A stretch of 64,000 nt of DNA. Origin: Allorhizobium pseudoryzae (GTDB lineage Bacteria; Pseudomonadota; Alphaproteobacteria; Rhizobiales; Rhizobiaceae). Below are positions 1 to 8,368 of the stretch, piece after piece. The stretch spans positions 1,550,001-1,614,000 of the forward strand of contig NZ_CP049241.1 in the NCBI RefSeq assembly GCF_011046245.1, read 5' to 3'. The number at the start of each line of letters is the position of its first letter. Within the stretch, counting starts at the first letter, position 1. Position numbers and translations under genes: made by a program. Below the pieces are notes generated by a model. That model made no database searches and was not told where the DNA came from. It saw only the letters and a list, made by a program, of their open reading frames with translations.

Positions 1-1
1 G

Positions 2-1783
2 CTGCGCTATGCGGTGTGGATGCCGGTCATCACCGAGGAGCGGATTTTCCTGGCCCTGATCGCGCCGGTGATCGCCATCCCGATCTTCATCCGCATGGGG
101 CTCTACCGCGCGGTCATCCGCTACCTGCCGGACACGGCGATCTGGACGATCCTGAGGGCCATGGGCATTGCGACGATGATCTGGATCATCGTCGTCTTCC
201 TGATGGAGATGTCCGGTCGCGGCATCGTGCCCCGATCCGTTCCCTTCTTCTTCTTTGCCATCGGCACCGCCCTAATCGGCGGCGCCCGCTTTGCCGCAAA
301 AGTCGTGCTCAGCCACGGCACCGGCATGCGCCGCGACGAGCAGCCGGTCTTCATCTACGGCACCAGCTCATCCTCGGTGCAACTCGCCATGGCGCTTCGA
401 GGCAATGGCAACCGCTTCGTGGTCGGACTTCTCGATGAGGACCCCACCAATCACGGCCGCGATGTCGGCGGCTACCGGGTCTACAACCCGGCCAACCTGC
501 CGCGCCTGATCGAGCAATACGGCGCGCAGGAGATCATCCTCTCGCTGTCCTCCATTTCCGCGGATCGCCGCAAGAGCGTCATCAGCAGCATCAGCGGGCT
601 TGGCGTGAAGATCCGAACCGTGCCGGACATCACTGATCTGGTCGATGGTCGTTACCTGGCCAATCAGATCCGCGAGATCGAGATCGACGAGCTTCTGGGC
701 CGCTCCTTCGTGCCGCCGGATCCCGCGCTGCTGGGCGGCATCCTGGAAGGCCGGACGATCATGGTGACCGGCGCCGGCGGCTCCATCGGCTCGGAACTCT
801 GCCGCCTCATCGTGCAGTGGAAACCGAAGAAACTGGTGCTGTTCGAGGCGAATGAATTCGCGCTCTACCGGATTGACCGCGAACTGCAGGGGCTGAAACA
901 TTGCGAGGTCGTGCCCGTGCTGGGCTCGATCACCAACGAACCGCGGGTGCGCGAAACCATCCGCGGCCATGGCATTGAGGTGCTCTATCACGCCGCCGCC
1001 CACAAGCATGTGCCGCTGGTGGAAGCCAATGCGCTGGAAGGCATCGAGAACAATGTCTACGGCACCATGGTGGTGGCGAAGGTCGCCTTCGAGGAGGATG
1101 TCGCGGATTTCGTGCTGATCTCGTCCGACAAGGCGGTGCGGCCGACCAATGTGATGGGTGCGACCAAGCGCTGGGCTGAACTGATCGTGCGCCACATGGC
1201 GCTGGAGGCGCAGCGGCTCGGCAAGAAGCAGCATTTTTGCGCCGTCCGCTTCGGCAACGTGCTGGGCTCGAACGGCTCCGTCGTACCGCTCTTCAAGCAG
1301 CAGATCGCCCAAGGTGGCCCGGTGACGGTGACCGACCCGGACATGCGCCGCTATTTCATGTCGATCCAGGAGGCGGCGGAACTCATCGTCCAGTCGAGCG
1401 CGCTGTCCAAGGGCGGTGACATCTTCCTGCTGGAGATGGGCGAACCCGTGCGGATCGGCGATCTGGCGGAAAACATGATCCGTCTCGCCGGTTTCACCGT
1501 GCGCGGTCCGGAGAACCCGCTGGGCGGCATCGAGATCAAGGTCACGGGCAGCCGGCCGGGCGAGAAGCTGTTCGAGGAACTCTTCTACGACATGGCGAAC
1601 GCGCTCGAGACACCGCACCCGAAGATCCTGCGGGCGGACTCGACCGCCATCGTCCATCATAACGTGACGGAAGCCTGCGAACGGCTGAAAGTGGCCATGA
1701 GTGCCCGTGACGAGACCGCCGCCCGCGCCATTCTGTTCGATTTCATCGGCATGGCACCGGGCGGCAAGGTCACCGAGATCTGA
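2..1783 (+). CDS. Membrane nucleotide-sugar dehydratase/epimerase (FlaA1/WbpM/CapD family), 5' truncated by window
   Basis: Polysaccharide-biosynthesis SDR enzyme expected to act on UDP-HexNAc-type substrates at the cytoplasmic membrane. The frame is open from base 2 with no convincing start, and the first visible residues are already inside a hydrophobic segment, so the N-terminus lies upstream. Visible parts are the last transmembrane segments (about residues 15-90), a first Rossmann-like domain (FIYGTSSSS near 120), then the catalytic SDR domain with TGAGGSIGSEL near 256, SSDKA near 374 and NVMGATKR near 385. Having Met rather than Tyr before the catalytic Lys is typical of large WbpM/FlaA1-type 4,6-dehydratases. 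The exact sugar substrate cannot be read from sequence. The next gene is convergent. Confidence 0.9.
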   Translation: MRYAVWMPVITEERIFLALIAPVIAIPIFIRMGLYRAVIRYLPDTAIWTILRAMGIATMIWIIVVFLMEMSGRGIVPRSVPFFFFAIGTALIGGARFAAKVVLSHGTGMRRDEQPVFIYGTSSSSVQLAMALRGNGNRFVVGLLDEDPTNHGRDVGGYRVYNPANLPRLIEQYGAQEIILSLSSISADRRKSVISSISGLGVKIRTVPDITDLVDGRYLANQIREIEIDELLGRSFVPPDPALLGGILEGRTIMVTGAGGSIGSELCRLIVQWKPKKLVLFEANEFALYRIDRELQGLKHCEVVPVLGSITNEPRVRETIRGHGIEVLYHAAAHKHVPLVEANALEGIENNVYGTMVVAKVAFEEDVADFVLISSDKAVRPTNVMGATKRWAELIVRHMALEAQRLGKKQHFCAVRFGNVLGSNGSVVPLFKQQIAQGGPVTVTDPDMRRYFMSIQEAAELIVQSSALSKGGDIFLLEMGEPVRIGDLAENMIRLAGFTVRGPENPLGGIEIKVTGSRPGEKLFEELFYDMANALETPHPKILRADSTAIVHHNVTEACERLKVAMSARDETAARAILFDFIGMAPGGKVTEI

Positions 1784-1811
1784 CCGGTCACACGACCGAG
1801 CATCCCATTGT

Positions 1812-2627
1812 TCAAGCGGCGGCCGACAGGGCTCCGCCATCCTCACGATGGTCCGGCGAAACCGCGGGTTTTGCACCGGTGACGGCAGGTTTGGGCAGCG
1901 CCAGCGGAAACGTGCGACGCAGAACCGGAAGTGCCGTCCCTTGGTCGCGAAACAGGATGCCGTGGCGGGCAAACAGCACGGCCAGCAGGATCGATGACCA
2001 GGCGCCGAGCGTCAGCCCCGCGATCACATCGCTCGGGTAATGCGCTGCGACCACGACGCGCGAGATGCCGAGCCAGATGGCCATGACCAGACAGAGCGCA
2101 CGGTAGCGTGGTGCGATCAGGGCAATCGCCATGAGAACGGCGCCGACGGTGGTGGAATGGCCGGAGGGAAAGCTTTCGAACTGGAAACCGCCGTGCAGCG
2201 GCGAGAAACCGAAGATTCCGGTCTCATCCTGATAAAGCGGGCGCACCCGGCCGATCAGTCGCTTGGCAAGGTTGGCGACGAGGCCGGAGACGATGACCGT
2301 TGCCAGAAGATAGGCCGCCAGTTGCCCCACATGGAGCGCCTGGCAACGGGCCGAAACGGACCGTGTGAGACGCGACACGGACAAGGCTTCGAAAAGTAGA
2401 AGAACCCCGGCAAAGATCAGCCAGTCGGACTTGCCGACATCCGTCACGACCGCGCCGATCTGCCTGAGCATCGAACCGGAATGAAGTACAGAGGCCGAGA
2501 CCGGCTGATCGAGCAGCAGGACGGCCAGGAGAACGAGATTGGCGCCGATGAGCAGCACCGGCATATGAAGATTGAGACGGGCGCTGCCGCCATGGCGCGC
2601 ATAGCGGCGCCTGAGCTTGCCGTACAT
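1812..2627 (-). CDS. PAP2-family membrane phosphatase
   Basis: Predicted integral-membrane acid phosphatase of the PAP2/phosphatidylglycerophosphatase B type, 271 aa. All three signature blocks are present in order: K-x6-RP (KRLIGRVRP), PSGH (FPSGHST) and SR-x5-H-x3-D (SRVVVAAHYPSD). Several hydrophobic segments surround them, the first near residues 22-42. Substrates in this family include undecaprenyl pyrophosphate, phosphatidate and lipid A phosphates; which applies is not visible. It lies 98 bp downstream of leuB on the same strand with a hairpin in between, so it is probably a separate unit. The C-terminal ~40 residues are Pro/Ala rich and not part of the conserved fold. Confidence 0.9.
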   Translation of the reverse strand: MYGKLRRRYARHGGSARLNLHMPVLLIGANLVLLAVLLLDQPVSASVLHSGSMLRQIGAVVTDVGKSDWLIFAGVLLLFEALSVSRLTRSVSARCQALHVGQLAAYLLATVIVSGLVANLAKRLIGRVRPLYQDETGIFGFSPLHGGFQFESFPSGHSTTVGAVLMAIALIAPRYRALCLVMAIWLGISRVVVAAHYPSDVIAGLTLGAWSSILLAVLFARHGILFRDQGTALPVLRRTFPLALPKPAVTGAKPAVSPDHREDGGALSAAA

Positions 2628-2634
2628 GGTGATC

Positions 2635-2713
2635 CCCTGCTTTCCCCGGAGGGAAATCTAGCAGGGCAGTGTGACAGCCATTTTGAAGAGACGCGGCAAA
2701 ACCGCGCCTCTTC
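2635..2713 (-). terminator. Hairpins between leuB and the PAP2 gene
   Basis: A stem GAAGAG-A-CGCGG / CCGCG-C-CTCTTC (2685-2713, one mismatch) lies just after the leuB stop. A second structure (CCCTGC 2635-2640 with GCAGGG 2661-2666, enclosing TTTCCC/GGGAAA) lies in the PAP2 leader. No clean T-run follows on the minus strand, so termination of leuB is an inference. Confidence 0.45.
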
Positions 2714-2725
2714 GCGTTTGGATGA

Positions 2726-3835
2726 TCAGGCCGACAGAGCCTTGAACTCGGCGAGGATGGCATCGCCCATCTCGGTGGTACCGACCTTCGTGCAACCTTC
2801 GCCCATGATGTCGCCGGTGCGGATGCCCTTGTCGAGCACGTTGGCAATCGCCTTTTCCAGGCGATCGGCTTCGGTGACCATGTTGAACGAGTAGCGCAGG
2901 CACATGGCGAAGGACGCGATCATGGCGATCGGGTTGGCAATGCCCTGGCCGGCAATGTCCGGGGCCGAACCGTGCACCGGCTCGTAGAGAGCCTTGCGTT
3001 TGCCGGTCTTGGCATCCGGCGCGCCGAGCGAAGCGGACGGCAGCATGCCGAGCGAACCCGTCAGCATGGCAGCGACGTCGGAGAGCATGTCGCCGAACAG
3101 GTTGTCGGTGACGATGACATCGAACTGTTTTGGCGCGCGCACCAGCTGCATGCCGCCGGCATCGGCCAGCATGTGCTCCAGCTTCACGTCGGAGAATTTG
3201 GCCTTGTGGGTTTCCGTCACGACCTGGTTCCAGAGCACGCCGGACTTCATGACGTTGCGCTTTTCCATCGAGCAGACGGTGTTCTTGCGGGTGCGCGCCA
3301 ATTCGAAGGCGACCGAAGAGATGCGCTCGATCTCGTAGGTGTCATAGACCTGCGTATCAATGGCGCGCTTCTGGCCATTGCCGAGATCCGTGATCGTCTT
3401 CGGCTCGCCGAAATAGACGCCGCCGGTCAGCTCGCGCACAATGAGGATGTCGAGGCCTTCGACCAGCTCCGGCTTCAGCGAGGAGGCATTGGCGAGTGCG
3501 GGATAGCAGATGGCCGGGCGCAGGTTGGCGAACAGTTGCAGATCCTTGCGCAGGCGAAGCAGACCGGCTTCCGGGCGCACGTCATACGGCACCTCATCCC
3601 ACTTCGGGCCACCGACGGCACCGAAGAGAACCGCATCGGCCGCCATGGCCTTTTCCATGTCGCCTTCGGAGATGGCAACGCCATGCGCATCATAGGCGCA
3701 TCCACCGACGAGGCCTTCATCGGTCGTGAAACCGGCGCCCATGGCCTCGTTCATATAGGCGATGATCTTCACGACCTCGGCCATGGCCTCGGGGCCGATG
3801 CCATCACCGGGAAGCAGAAAGAGAGAATGCGACAT
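2726..3835 (-). CDS. leuB: 3-isopropylmalate dehydrogenase
   Basis: Cytosolic NAD-dependent oxidative decarboxylation of 3-isopropylmalate to 2-oxoisocaproate, third step of leucine biosynthesis. 369 aa, normal length. Recognised by GDGIGPE at the N-terminus, [10 protein letters not shown] near 72, the LFANLRPA block, [10 protein letters not shown] near 245 (metal-binding Asp residues) and [15 protein letters not shown] near 285. The ATG at 3835 is the only start fitting family length. leuD lies upstream on the same strand with 153 bp between them, so the two may be co-transcribed or separately expressed. Confidence 0.98.
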   Translation of the reverse strand: MSHSLFLLPGDGIGPEAMAEVVKIIAYMNEAMGAGFTTDEGLVGGCAYDAHGVAISEGDMEKAMAADAVLFGAVGGPKWDEVPYDVRPEAGLLRLRKDLQLFANLRPAICYPALANASSLKPELVEGLDILIVRELTGGVYFGEPKTITDLGNGQKRAIDTQVYDTYEIERISSVAFELARTRKNTVCSMEKRNVMKSGVLWNQVVTETHKAKFSDVKLEHMLADAGGMQLVRAPKQFDVIVTDNLFGDMLSDVAAMLTGSLGMLPSASLGAPDAKTGKRKALYEPVHGSAPDIAGQGIANPIAMIASFAMCLRYSFNMVTEADRLEKAIANVLDKGIRTGDIMGEGCTKVGTTEMGDAILAEFKALSA

Positions 3836-3951
3836 GATCGGGTGTCCTTGAAATGGGCAGGCTCACCATGACGCGCGAAAAGCGCGCCTCCCCCTTACCT
3901 CGTCCGAGCCTGCCGCAGAACGAGAGATCAGAGTGTGTCTGAACGCCCTTA

Positions 3952-3972
3952 CCCCTCTGCGCGGCAGAGGGG
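3952..3972 (-). terminator. Perfect 9-bp hairpin downstream of leuD
   Basis: CCCCTCTGC / GCAGAGGGG with a 3-nt loop, weakly extendable by flanking GCCC/GGGC. It sits 17 bp past the leuD stop in the leuD-leuB gap. It has no T-tract, so it may be a terminator, an mRNA-stabilising stem or a small palindromic repeat. Confidence 0.45.
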
Positions 3973-3988
3973 TTGGGCCACCGGCTCA

Positions 3989-4594
3989 TCAGAGCCAGGG
4001 ACGCTCCGACTGGATCTTCGTTTCGAACGAAGCAATCGCACCATCGCTCTTCAGCGTGGTGGCAATGTCGTCGAGACCTTCCAGCATGATGTGCTTGCGA
4101 GCCGGATCAATGTCGAAGGTGATCTTACCGCCGTCCGGACCGGAGATTTCCTGGGCTTCCAGGTCGATGGTAAGCACGGCATTCGAACCGCGCGAGGCAT
4201 CGTCCATCAGCTTGTCGAGGTCATCTTGGGAGACGACGATCGGCAGGATGCCGTTCTTGAAACAGTTGTTGTAGAAGATATCGGCGAACGAGGTGGAGAT
4301 GACGCAGCGGATGCCGAAATCGAGAAGCGCCCACGGCGCATGTTCGCGCGAGGAGCCGCAGCCGAAATTATCACCGGCAACCAGGATCTTGGCATTCTGG
4401 TACTGCGGCTTGTTCAGCACGAAATCAGCATTGAGCGTGCCATCCTCGTGATAGCGCGCTTCGGCGAACAGGCCTTGGCCGAGACCGGTGCGCTTGATCG
4501 TCTTCAGGTAATCCTTCGGAATGATCATGTCCGTGTCGATGTTGACGACCGGAAGCGGCGCTGCAACGCCCGTGAGCTTGACGAATTTTTCCAT
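3989..4594 (-). CDS. leuD: 3-isopropylmalate dehydratase small subunit
   Basis: Small subunit of the aconitase-family isopropylmalate isomerase (LeuCD), which interconverts 2- and 3-isopropylmalate; LeuC is not in the window. 201 aa, standard length. Markers are [14 protein letters not shown] near residue 18, the [17 protein letters not shown] substrate-recognition loop near 73-89 and [20 protein letters not shown] near 98-117. The ATG at 4594 follows a purine-rich GCGGAGGCAG ribosome site. Confidence 0.98.
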   Translation of the reverse strand: MEKFVKLTGVAAPLPVVNIDTDMIIPKDYLKTIKRTGLGQGLFAEARYHEDGTLNADFVLNKPQYQNAKILVAGDNFGCGSSREHAPWALLDFGIRCVISTSFADIFYNNCFKNGILPIVVSQDDLDKLMDDASRGSNAVLTIDLEAQEISGPDGGKITFDIDPARKHIMLEGLDDIATTLKSDGAIASFETKIQSERPWL

Positions 4595-4728
4595 GATCTG
4601 CCTCCGCGAGACTTATGACTGCGGAAGCTGCAATAGACCAATTTACAGGGGATTTGAAGACCACATTCCTATCAAACGGTACGCAGGCAAGCTTGCGAGC
4701 GCACCGCTTGGGCAGTCATTCCGCCGGA

Positions 4729-4974
4729 TCAGAGATCGATGATCGTGCCGCGGCCATCGTTCCAGACGCGCATGTCCTGTTTGCGGTCCTGCTGAGCGCC
4801 CTTGGACCTGGCGCGCACCGGCACCGGTTTGAGGCGGGGCGACAGAGCCTTCACGGCGGTAAAGACCGCAAGCATGCCGGCAAAGGCAATCGTCAGCGAC
4901 GCCGTCAGCACAACGAGGGTACCGATGGCGGCGATGCCAATGAGACCGAGGAAGAGCGCACGAATGTTCTGCAT
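4729..4974 (-). CDS. Small membrane protein of unknown function
   Basis: 81 aa. Residues 5-42 form one long or two closely spaced hydrophobic segments (LFLGLIGIAAIGTLVVLTAS and onward), followed by a basic, polar C-terminal tail. A plausible ribosome site (AAAGG, 9 nt) precedes the ATG. It is divergent from the CitE-like gene. I recall similar small proteins in this position in rhizobial genomes but cannot name a family or function. Confidence 0.7.
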   Translation of the reverse strand: MQNIRALFLGLIGIAAIGTLVVLTASLTIAFAGMLAVFTAVKALSPRLKPVPVRARSKGAQQDRKQDMRVWNDGRGTIIDL

Positions 4975-5084
4975 GATGTTGAACCTTTCTCTGTGGGAAA
5001 TGTGGTCCTTTCTCTTGAGTCTTGCAAGGGCCTTTGGCTTCCTGCGCTATTGCGCCTCATCACAAAGCTTGCCAGAAGATCGTG

Positions 5085-5987
5085 ATGCTTGATCACCCGC
5101 CCTCCCCCCGGCCGCCGCGCCGGTCGCTTTTGAGCGTGCCCGCCATCAATCAGCGGGCGCTGGAAAAATGCCGGACGCTTGCCTGCGACGGCGTGATCTT
5201 CGACCTGGAAGATTCGGTGGCACCGGAAAAGAAGGCGGAAGCGCGGGAAAACCTGCGGCAGCTGCTGGCCGGCGCGCCGCAGCAGAAGCAGGAATCCATC
5301 ATTCGCATCAATGGTTTGGATAGCCCCTTCTGGCGCGAAGACCTGGATCTGGCGATGGCGCTTGCCCCCGATGCCATGCTCATCCCGAAGGTGGAGCGAC
5401 CGGACGACCTTAGGGCGGTGCAGAAAGTGCTGGATCAGCACGGAGCCAACACCACGAAAATCTGGGCCATGATGGAGACGGCGCGGGGTGTTCTCGATGT
5501 GGCGGCGATTGCCGCAAGCCGCTTTTCCGTCACCCGACTTGACGCATTTGTGATCGGCCTCAACGACCTTCGCAAGGAAACGCGCGTCTTGCCGCGCCCG
5601 GGCCGCGGCTTTCTCACGCCCTGGCTGATGCAGGTGGTGCTGGCCGCGCGGGCGTATGACGTGAGCGTCATCGACAGCGTGTTCAACGATTTCCGCAATG
5701 CCGACGAATTCGCTCAGGAATGCCGGCAGGGTCGCGAGATGGGCTTTGATGGCAAGATGCTGATCCACCCGGCCCAGATCGAGCCCGCCAATCTTGCCTT
5801 CGGCCCGTCACCGGACGAGATCGCCGAGGCAGAAAACATCGTCTCTGCCTTTGCCCGCCCGGAGGCGGCCGACCTGAATGTCATCAACCTCGATGGCCGC
5901 ATGATCGAGCGACTGCACCTGGAAGAGGCCGAACGGCTTCTCGCTTTGGCAAGATCCCTCAACGACAAAAAGACAGAAAGATCCTGA
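5085..5987 (+). CDS. HpcH/HpaI-CitE family CoA-ester lyase-like protein
   Basis: Citrate-lyase beta-subunit-like TIM-barrel enzyme, 300 aa. Family members cleave or hydrolyse (S)-citramalyl-, malyl- or methylmalyl-CoA; the substrate here is not determined. Seen: SVPAINQRALEK near 16, GVIFDLEDSV near 38 (metal-binding E/D), KVERPDD near 101, WAMMETARG near 128, FVIGLNDL near 160 and GFDGKMLIHPAQ near 222. A longer frame opens with TTG at 5022, but the ATG at 5085 is preceded by AGAAG and gives the usual family length. No CitD/CitF genes are adjacent, so this is a stand-alone CitE-like enzyme. The next gene starts 1 bp after its stop. Confidence 0.88.
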   Translation: MLDHPPSPRPPRRSLLSVPAINQRALEKCRTLACDGVIFDLEDSVAPEKKAEARENLRQLLAGAPQQKQESIIRINGLDSPFWREDLDLAMALAPDAMLIPKVERPDDLRAVQKVLDQHGANTTKIWAMMETARGVLDVAAIAASRFSVTRLDAFVIGLNDLRKETRVLPRPGRGFLTPWLMQVVLAARAYDVSVIDSVFNDFRNADEFAQECRQGREMGFDGKMLIHPAQIEPANLAFGPSPDEIAEAENIVSAFARPEAADLNVINLDGRMIERLHLEEAERLLALARSLNDKKTERS

Positions 5988-5988
5988 C

Positions 5989-6195
5989 ATGAAAGTCTAT
6001 CGTTTCCTCACCGGACCCGACGATTCCAGCTTCTGCCACCGGGTGACCGATGCGCTGAACAAAGGCTGGGAACTGCATGGATCCCCCACCCACACCTTCA
6101 ACGCCGCGGAAAACAAGCTCTATTGCGGTCAGGCCGTGGTGAAGACCGTGCACGGCAAGGATTATGATCCCAGCATGAAGCTGGGCGAGCAGTAA
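5989..6195 (+). CDS. DUF1737 domain small protein
   Basis: 68 aa, matching the remembered DUF1737 pattern (MKVYRFLTGPDD, LNKGWELHGSPT, CGQAVVK). Function unknown. Its ATG lies one base past the CitE-like stop, so the two are translationally linked. It is probably a small soluble accessory protein. Confidence 0.85.
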   Translation: MKVYRFLTGPDDSSFCHRVTDALNKGWELHGSPTHTFNAAENKLYCGQAVVKTVHGKDYDPSMKLGEQ

Positions 6196-6210
6196 GCGCT
6201 CTCCCTCATC

Positions 6211-6248
6211 GCCTCATCCATGGTGCGGGATTCGGGCATGGATGAGGC
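6211..6248. repeat. 12-bp perfect inverted repeat
   Basis: GCCTCATCCATG (6211-6222) and CATGGATGAGGC (6237-6248) with a 14-nt loop, 15 bp after the DUF1737 stop. It could fold on either strand and has no T-run. It occupies the 227-bp gap before the MurA-like gene, in which nothing else is visible. Confidence 0.6.
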
Positions 6249-6422
6249 TGTCGCTCTCCGATCGCTTGGCGGGCATGTGCGATTTCCACAGAACGATGGC
6301 CTTCATGCCATAAAATGGGCCTTCTCCGCGACGAAGCAGGCTCAGATCGTTTTTTCAAGTCCCCGTCACCTCCTCCCTTCGCCACCGCCTTGGCGCGCGG
6401 CTTTCCCAAGAGGCAGAACAGC

Positions 6423-7733
6423 ATGGCCGAACCCAGAGCCGCAGAGCGCATCGAATATATCGTTGAAGGAGGCCACCGACTGTCCGGCTCGATCGAGCCC
6501 TCCGGCAACAAGAATGCGGCGCTTCCCATCATCGCCGCAGCATTGCTGACCGATCAGCCGGTGGAGCTGCATAACGTTCCCCGCATTCGCGATGTCGAGG
6601 CGCTGGTCAGGCTTCTGGCTTCGCTTGGCGCCGAGACCGAATGGACGGGCCACAATGCGCTGCGTATCCATGCGCGCCACATCCAGCCGGCGACCCTCGA
6701 TCCGGATCTCTGCTCGCGCATCCGCGCCTCCATCCTGCTCGCAGGACCGGTTCTTGCCCGCTGCGGCGAAATCACTCTGCCGCCCCCCGGCGGAGACGTG
6801 ATCGGACGACGCCGTCTCGACAGCCATTTTCTCGCCCTGCGGCAACTGGGCGCCGAGATTACCCTGGACGGCGATTATGTCTTCAAGGCCAAGGCCTTGA
6901 CTGGGGCCGACGTGTTTCTCGACGAACCCTCGGTGACGGCGACCGAGAATGCGCTCTGCGCCGCCGTGGCGGCAAGCGGCACCACCATTTTGCGCAACTG
7001 CGCCTCCGAGCCGCATGTGCAGGATCTGGCGCATTTCCTCAATGCCATGGGTGCCCGGATCGACGGGATCGGCACCAACTGCATGACGATCGAGGGCGGG
7101 CGGCCGCTCGGCAGCGCCACCCACCGCATCGGTCCGGACCATATCGAGGTCGGCTCGCTGATCGGACTTGCGGCGGTCACCGATTCCGATCTGCGCATCA
7201 CCAATGCCGGCGTCGAACACCTCCGCTCCACCCTGATGGGCTTCGAGCGGCTCGGCATTCACTGCCGGATCGAAGGCGACGACCTGATTGTGCCGTCGGG
7301 ACAATCGAAGAAGATCGAACCCGATTTCGGCGGCCATGTGCCGAAGATCGAGGACCAGCCCTGGCCGGCCTTTCCCGCCGATACCATGTCGATTGCCATC
7401 GTCACCGCCACCCAATGCGAGGGCATGGTGCTGATGTTCGAAAAGATGTTCGAATCGCGGATGTTCTTCGTCGATAAGCTGATCGCCATGGGCGCCCGGA
7501 TCGTCCTGTGCGATCCGCACCGGGCGGTGATTTCCGGCCCGGCACCGCTGAAGGCTGCACGGCTGGAAAGCCCGGATATCCGCGCCGGCATGGCCATGCT
7601 GATTGCCGCCATGGGCGCGGACGGCACCTCGATCATCAACAATGCCCAGCAGATCGAGCGCGGTTACGAGCGGATCAACGAGCGCCTGAATGCGCTGGGC
7701 GCCAAAATCCGTCGCATCCCGCCCAGAGCCTGA
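6423..7733 (+). CDS. murA: UDP-GlcNAc 1-carboxyvinyltransferase (MurA) paralogue with Asp in place of catalytic Cys
   Basis: EPT-fold enzyme, 436 aa, matching MurA (enolpyruvyl transfer from PEP to UDP-GlcNAc, first committed peptidoglycan step). Conserved: K30-N31 in SGNKNAALPI (E. coli K22/N23), the Arg six residues along the active-site loop, Asp in FPADTMS (E. coli D305) and DIRAGMAM (E. coli R397). The mobile loop reads GGDVIGRRRLD, so the fosfomycin-target Cys115 is Asp125 (codon 6795-6797). Asp at this site is known from mycobacterial and chlamydial MurA and from active fosfomycin-insensitive E. coli mutants. The ATG at 6423 follows AAGAGG; an upstream ATG at 6315 would add 36 unconserved residues. 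Whether it is the housekeeping enzyme or a second copy cannot be decided from this window. Confidence 0.88.
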   Translation: MAEPRAAERIEYIVEGGHRLSGSIEPSGNKNAALPIIAAALLTDQPVELHNVPRIRDVEALVRLLASLGAETEWTGHNALRIHARHIQPATLDPDLCSRIRASILLAGPVLARCGEITLPPPGGDVIGRRRLDSHFLALRQLGAEITLDGDYVFKAKALTGADVFLDEPSVTATENALCAAVAASGTTILRNCASEPHVQDLAHFLNAMGARIDGIGTNCMTIEGGRPLGSATHRIGPDHIEVGSLIGLAAVTDSDLRITNAGVEHLRSTLMGFERLGIHCRIEGDDLIVPSGQSKKIEPDFGGHVPKIEDQPWPAFPADTMSIAIVTATQCEGMVLMFEKMFESRMFFVDKLIAMGARIVLCDPHRAVISGPAPLKAARLESPDIRAGMAMLIAAMGADGTSIINNAQQIERGYERINERLNALGAKIRRIPPRA

Positions 7734-7752
7734 GGCGGGCCTGAGGCGATCC

Positions 7753-8196
7753 TCAGCCCGTCCGGTCGGCAGCCTCTTCGGCGCTTTCCTCGATGCGCTC
7801 CATGTCGTCATCCGACAGGCCGAAATGGTGGCCGATCTCGTGGATCAGCACATGGGTGATGATATCACCCAGCGTCTCCTCGTTTTCCGCCCAGTAATCG
7901 AGGATCGGCCGGCGATAGAGGCGGATTCGGTTCGGCAACTCGCCGGTTTCCACCGTGAACCGTTCCGAAAGGCCCCGCCCTTCGAACAGGCCGAGCAGAT
8001 CGAAGGGCGTTTCCAGCGCCATGTCCTCGAACACCTCGTCATCGGGAAAATCCTCGATTTCGATGGTGAGGTCATGAGTCAGCGCGCGGAATTCCTCCGG
8101 CAGGTTGCCATAGGCCTCGATTGCCAGCGATTCGAAGGCGCTGATGGTCGGGGCATGGCGATCCCGCCAATCATCGGTCTGGTCGACACGGGCCAT
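7753..8196 (-). CDS. Zincin-like metallopeptidase family protein (DUF1025/MMP-like)
   Basis: 147-aa acidic cytosolic protein with HEIGHHFGLSDDDM, an HExxH zinc motif with a following downstream acidic residue, near residue 117. This is the signature of the small possibly-proteolytic zincin family common in Proteobacteria and Actinobacteria; substrates are unknown. The ATG at 8196 has an excellent AGGAG site 6 nt upstream on a minus-strand leader. It is convergent with the MurA gene and divergent from imuA. Confidence 0.88.
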   Translation of the reverse strand: MARVDQTDDWRDRHAPTISAFESLAIEAYGNLPEEFRALTHDLTIEIEDFPDDEVFEDMALETPFDLLGLFEGRGLSERFTVETGELPNRIRLYRRPILDYWAENEETLGDIITHVLIHEIGHHFGLSDDDMERIEESAEEAADRTG

Positions 8197-8332
8197 GTGT
8201 GCTCCTTTTTTACAAGCCATATAAGGTTTTCGGGAATTTTTTTCGAGAGCGGATTCAAGCAGCAAGCGGGAAGCGTAAACGAATCTCGCCAAGCCCCCCG
8301 TTGACTCTTCCGGCGGCCTCTGGAATCCATAA

Positions 8333-8347
8333 GAACATAAAGTGAAC
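8333..8347 (+). promoter_or_regulatory. LexA (SOS) operator, GAAC-N7-GAAC
   Basis: A perfect direct repeat GAAC ATAAAGT GAAC, which is the reverse complement of the alphaproteobacterial LexA consensus GTTC-N7-GTTC. It lies 22-36 bp before the imuA ATG, exactly where SOS control of the cassette is expected. Confidence 0.9.
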
Positions 8348-8368
8348 ATTCTGAATGGAGCTGACGCC

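Noticed and set aside
368..1972. 534-aa minus-strand open frame
   Set aside because: Antisense shadow of the FlaA1/CapD-family gene, low-complexity His/Arg-rich composition.
8342..8368. Upstream GTG start for imuA
   Set aside because: It lies inside the LexA operator and lacks a ribosome site.
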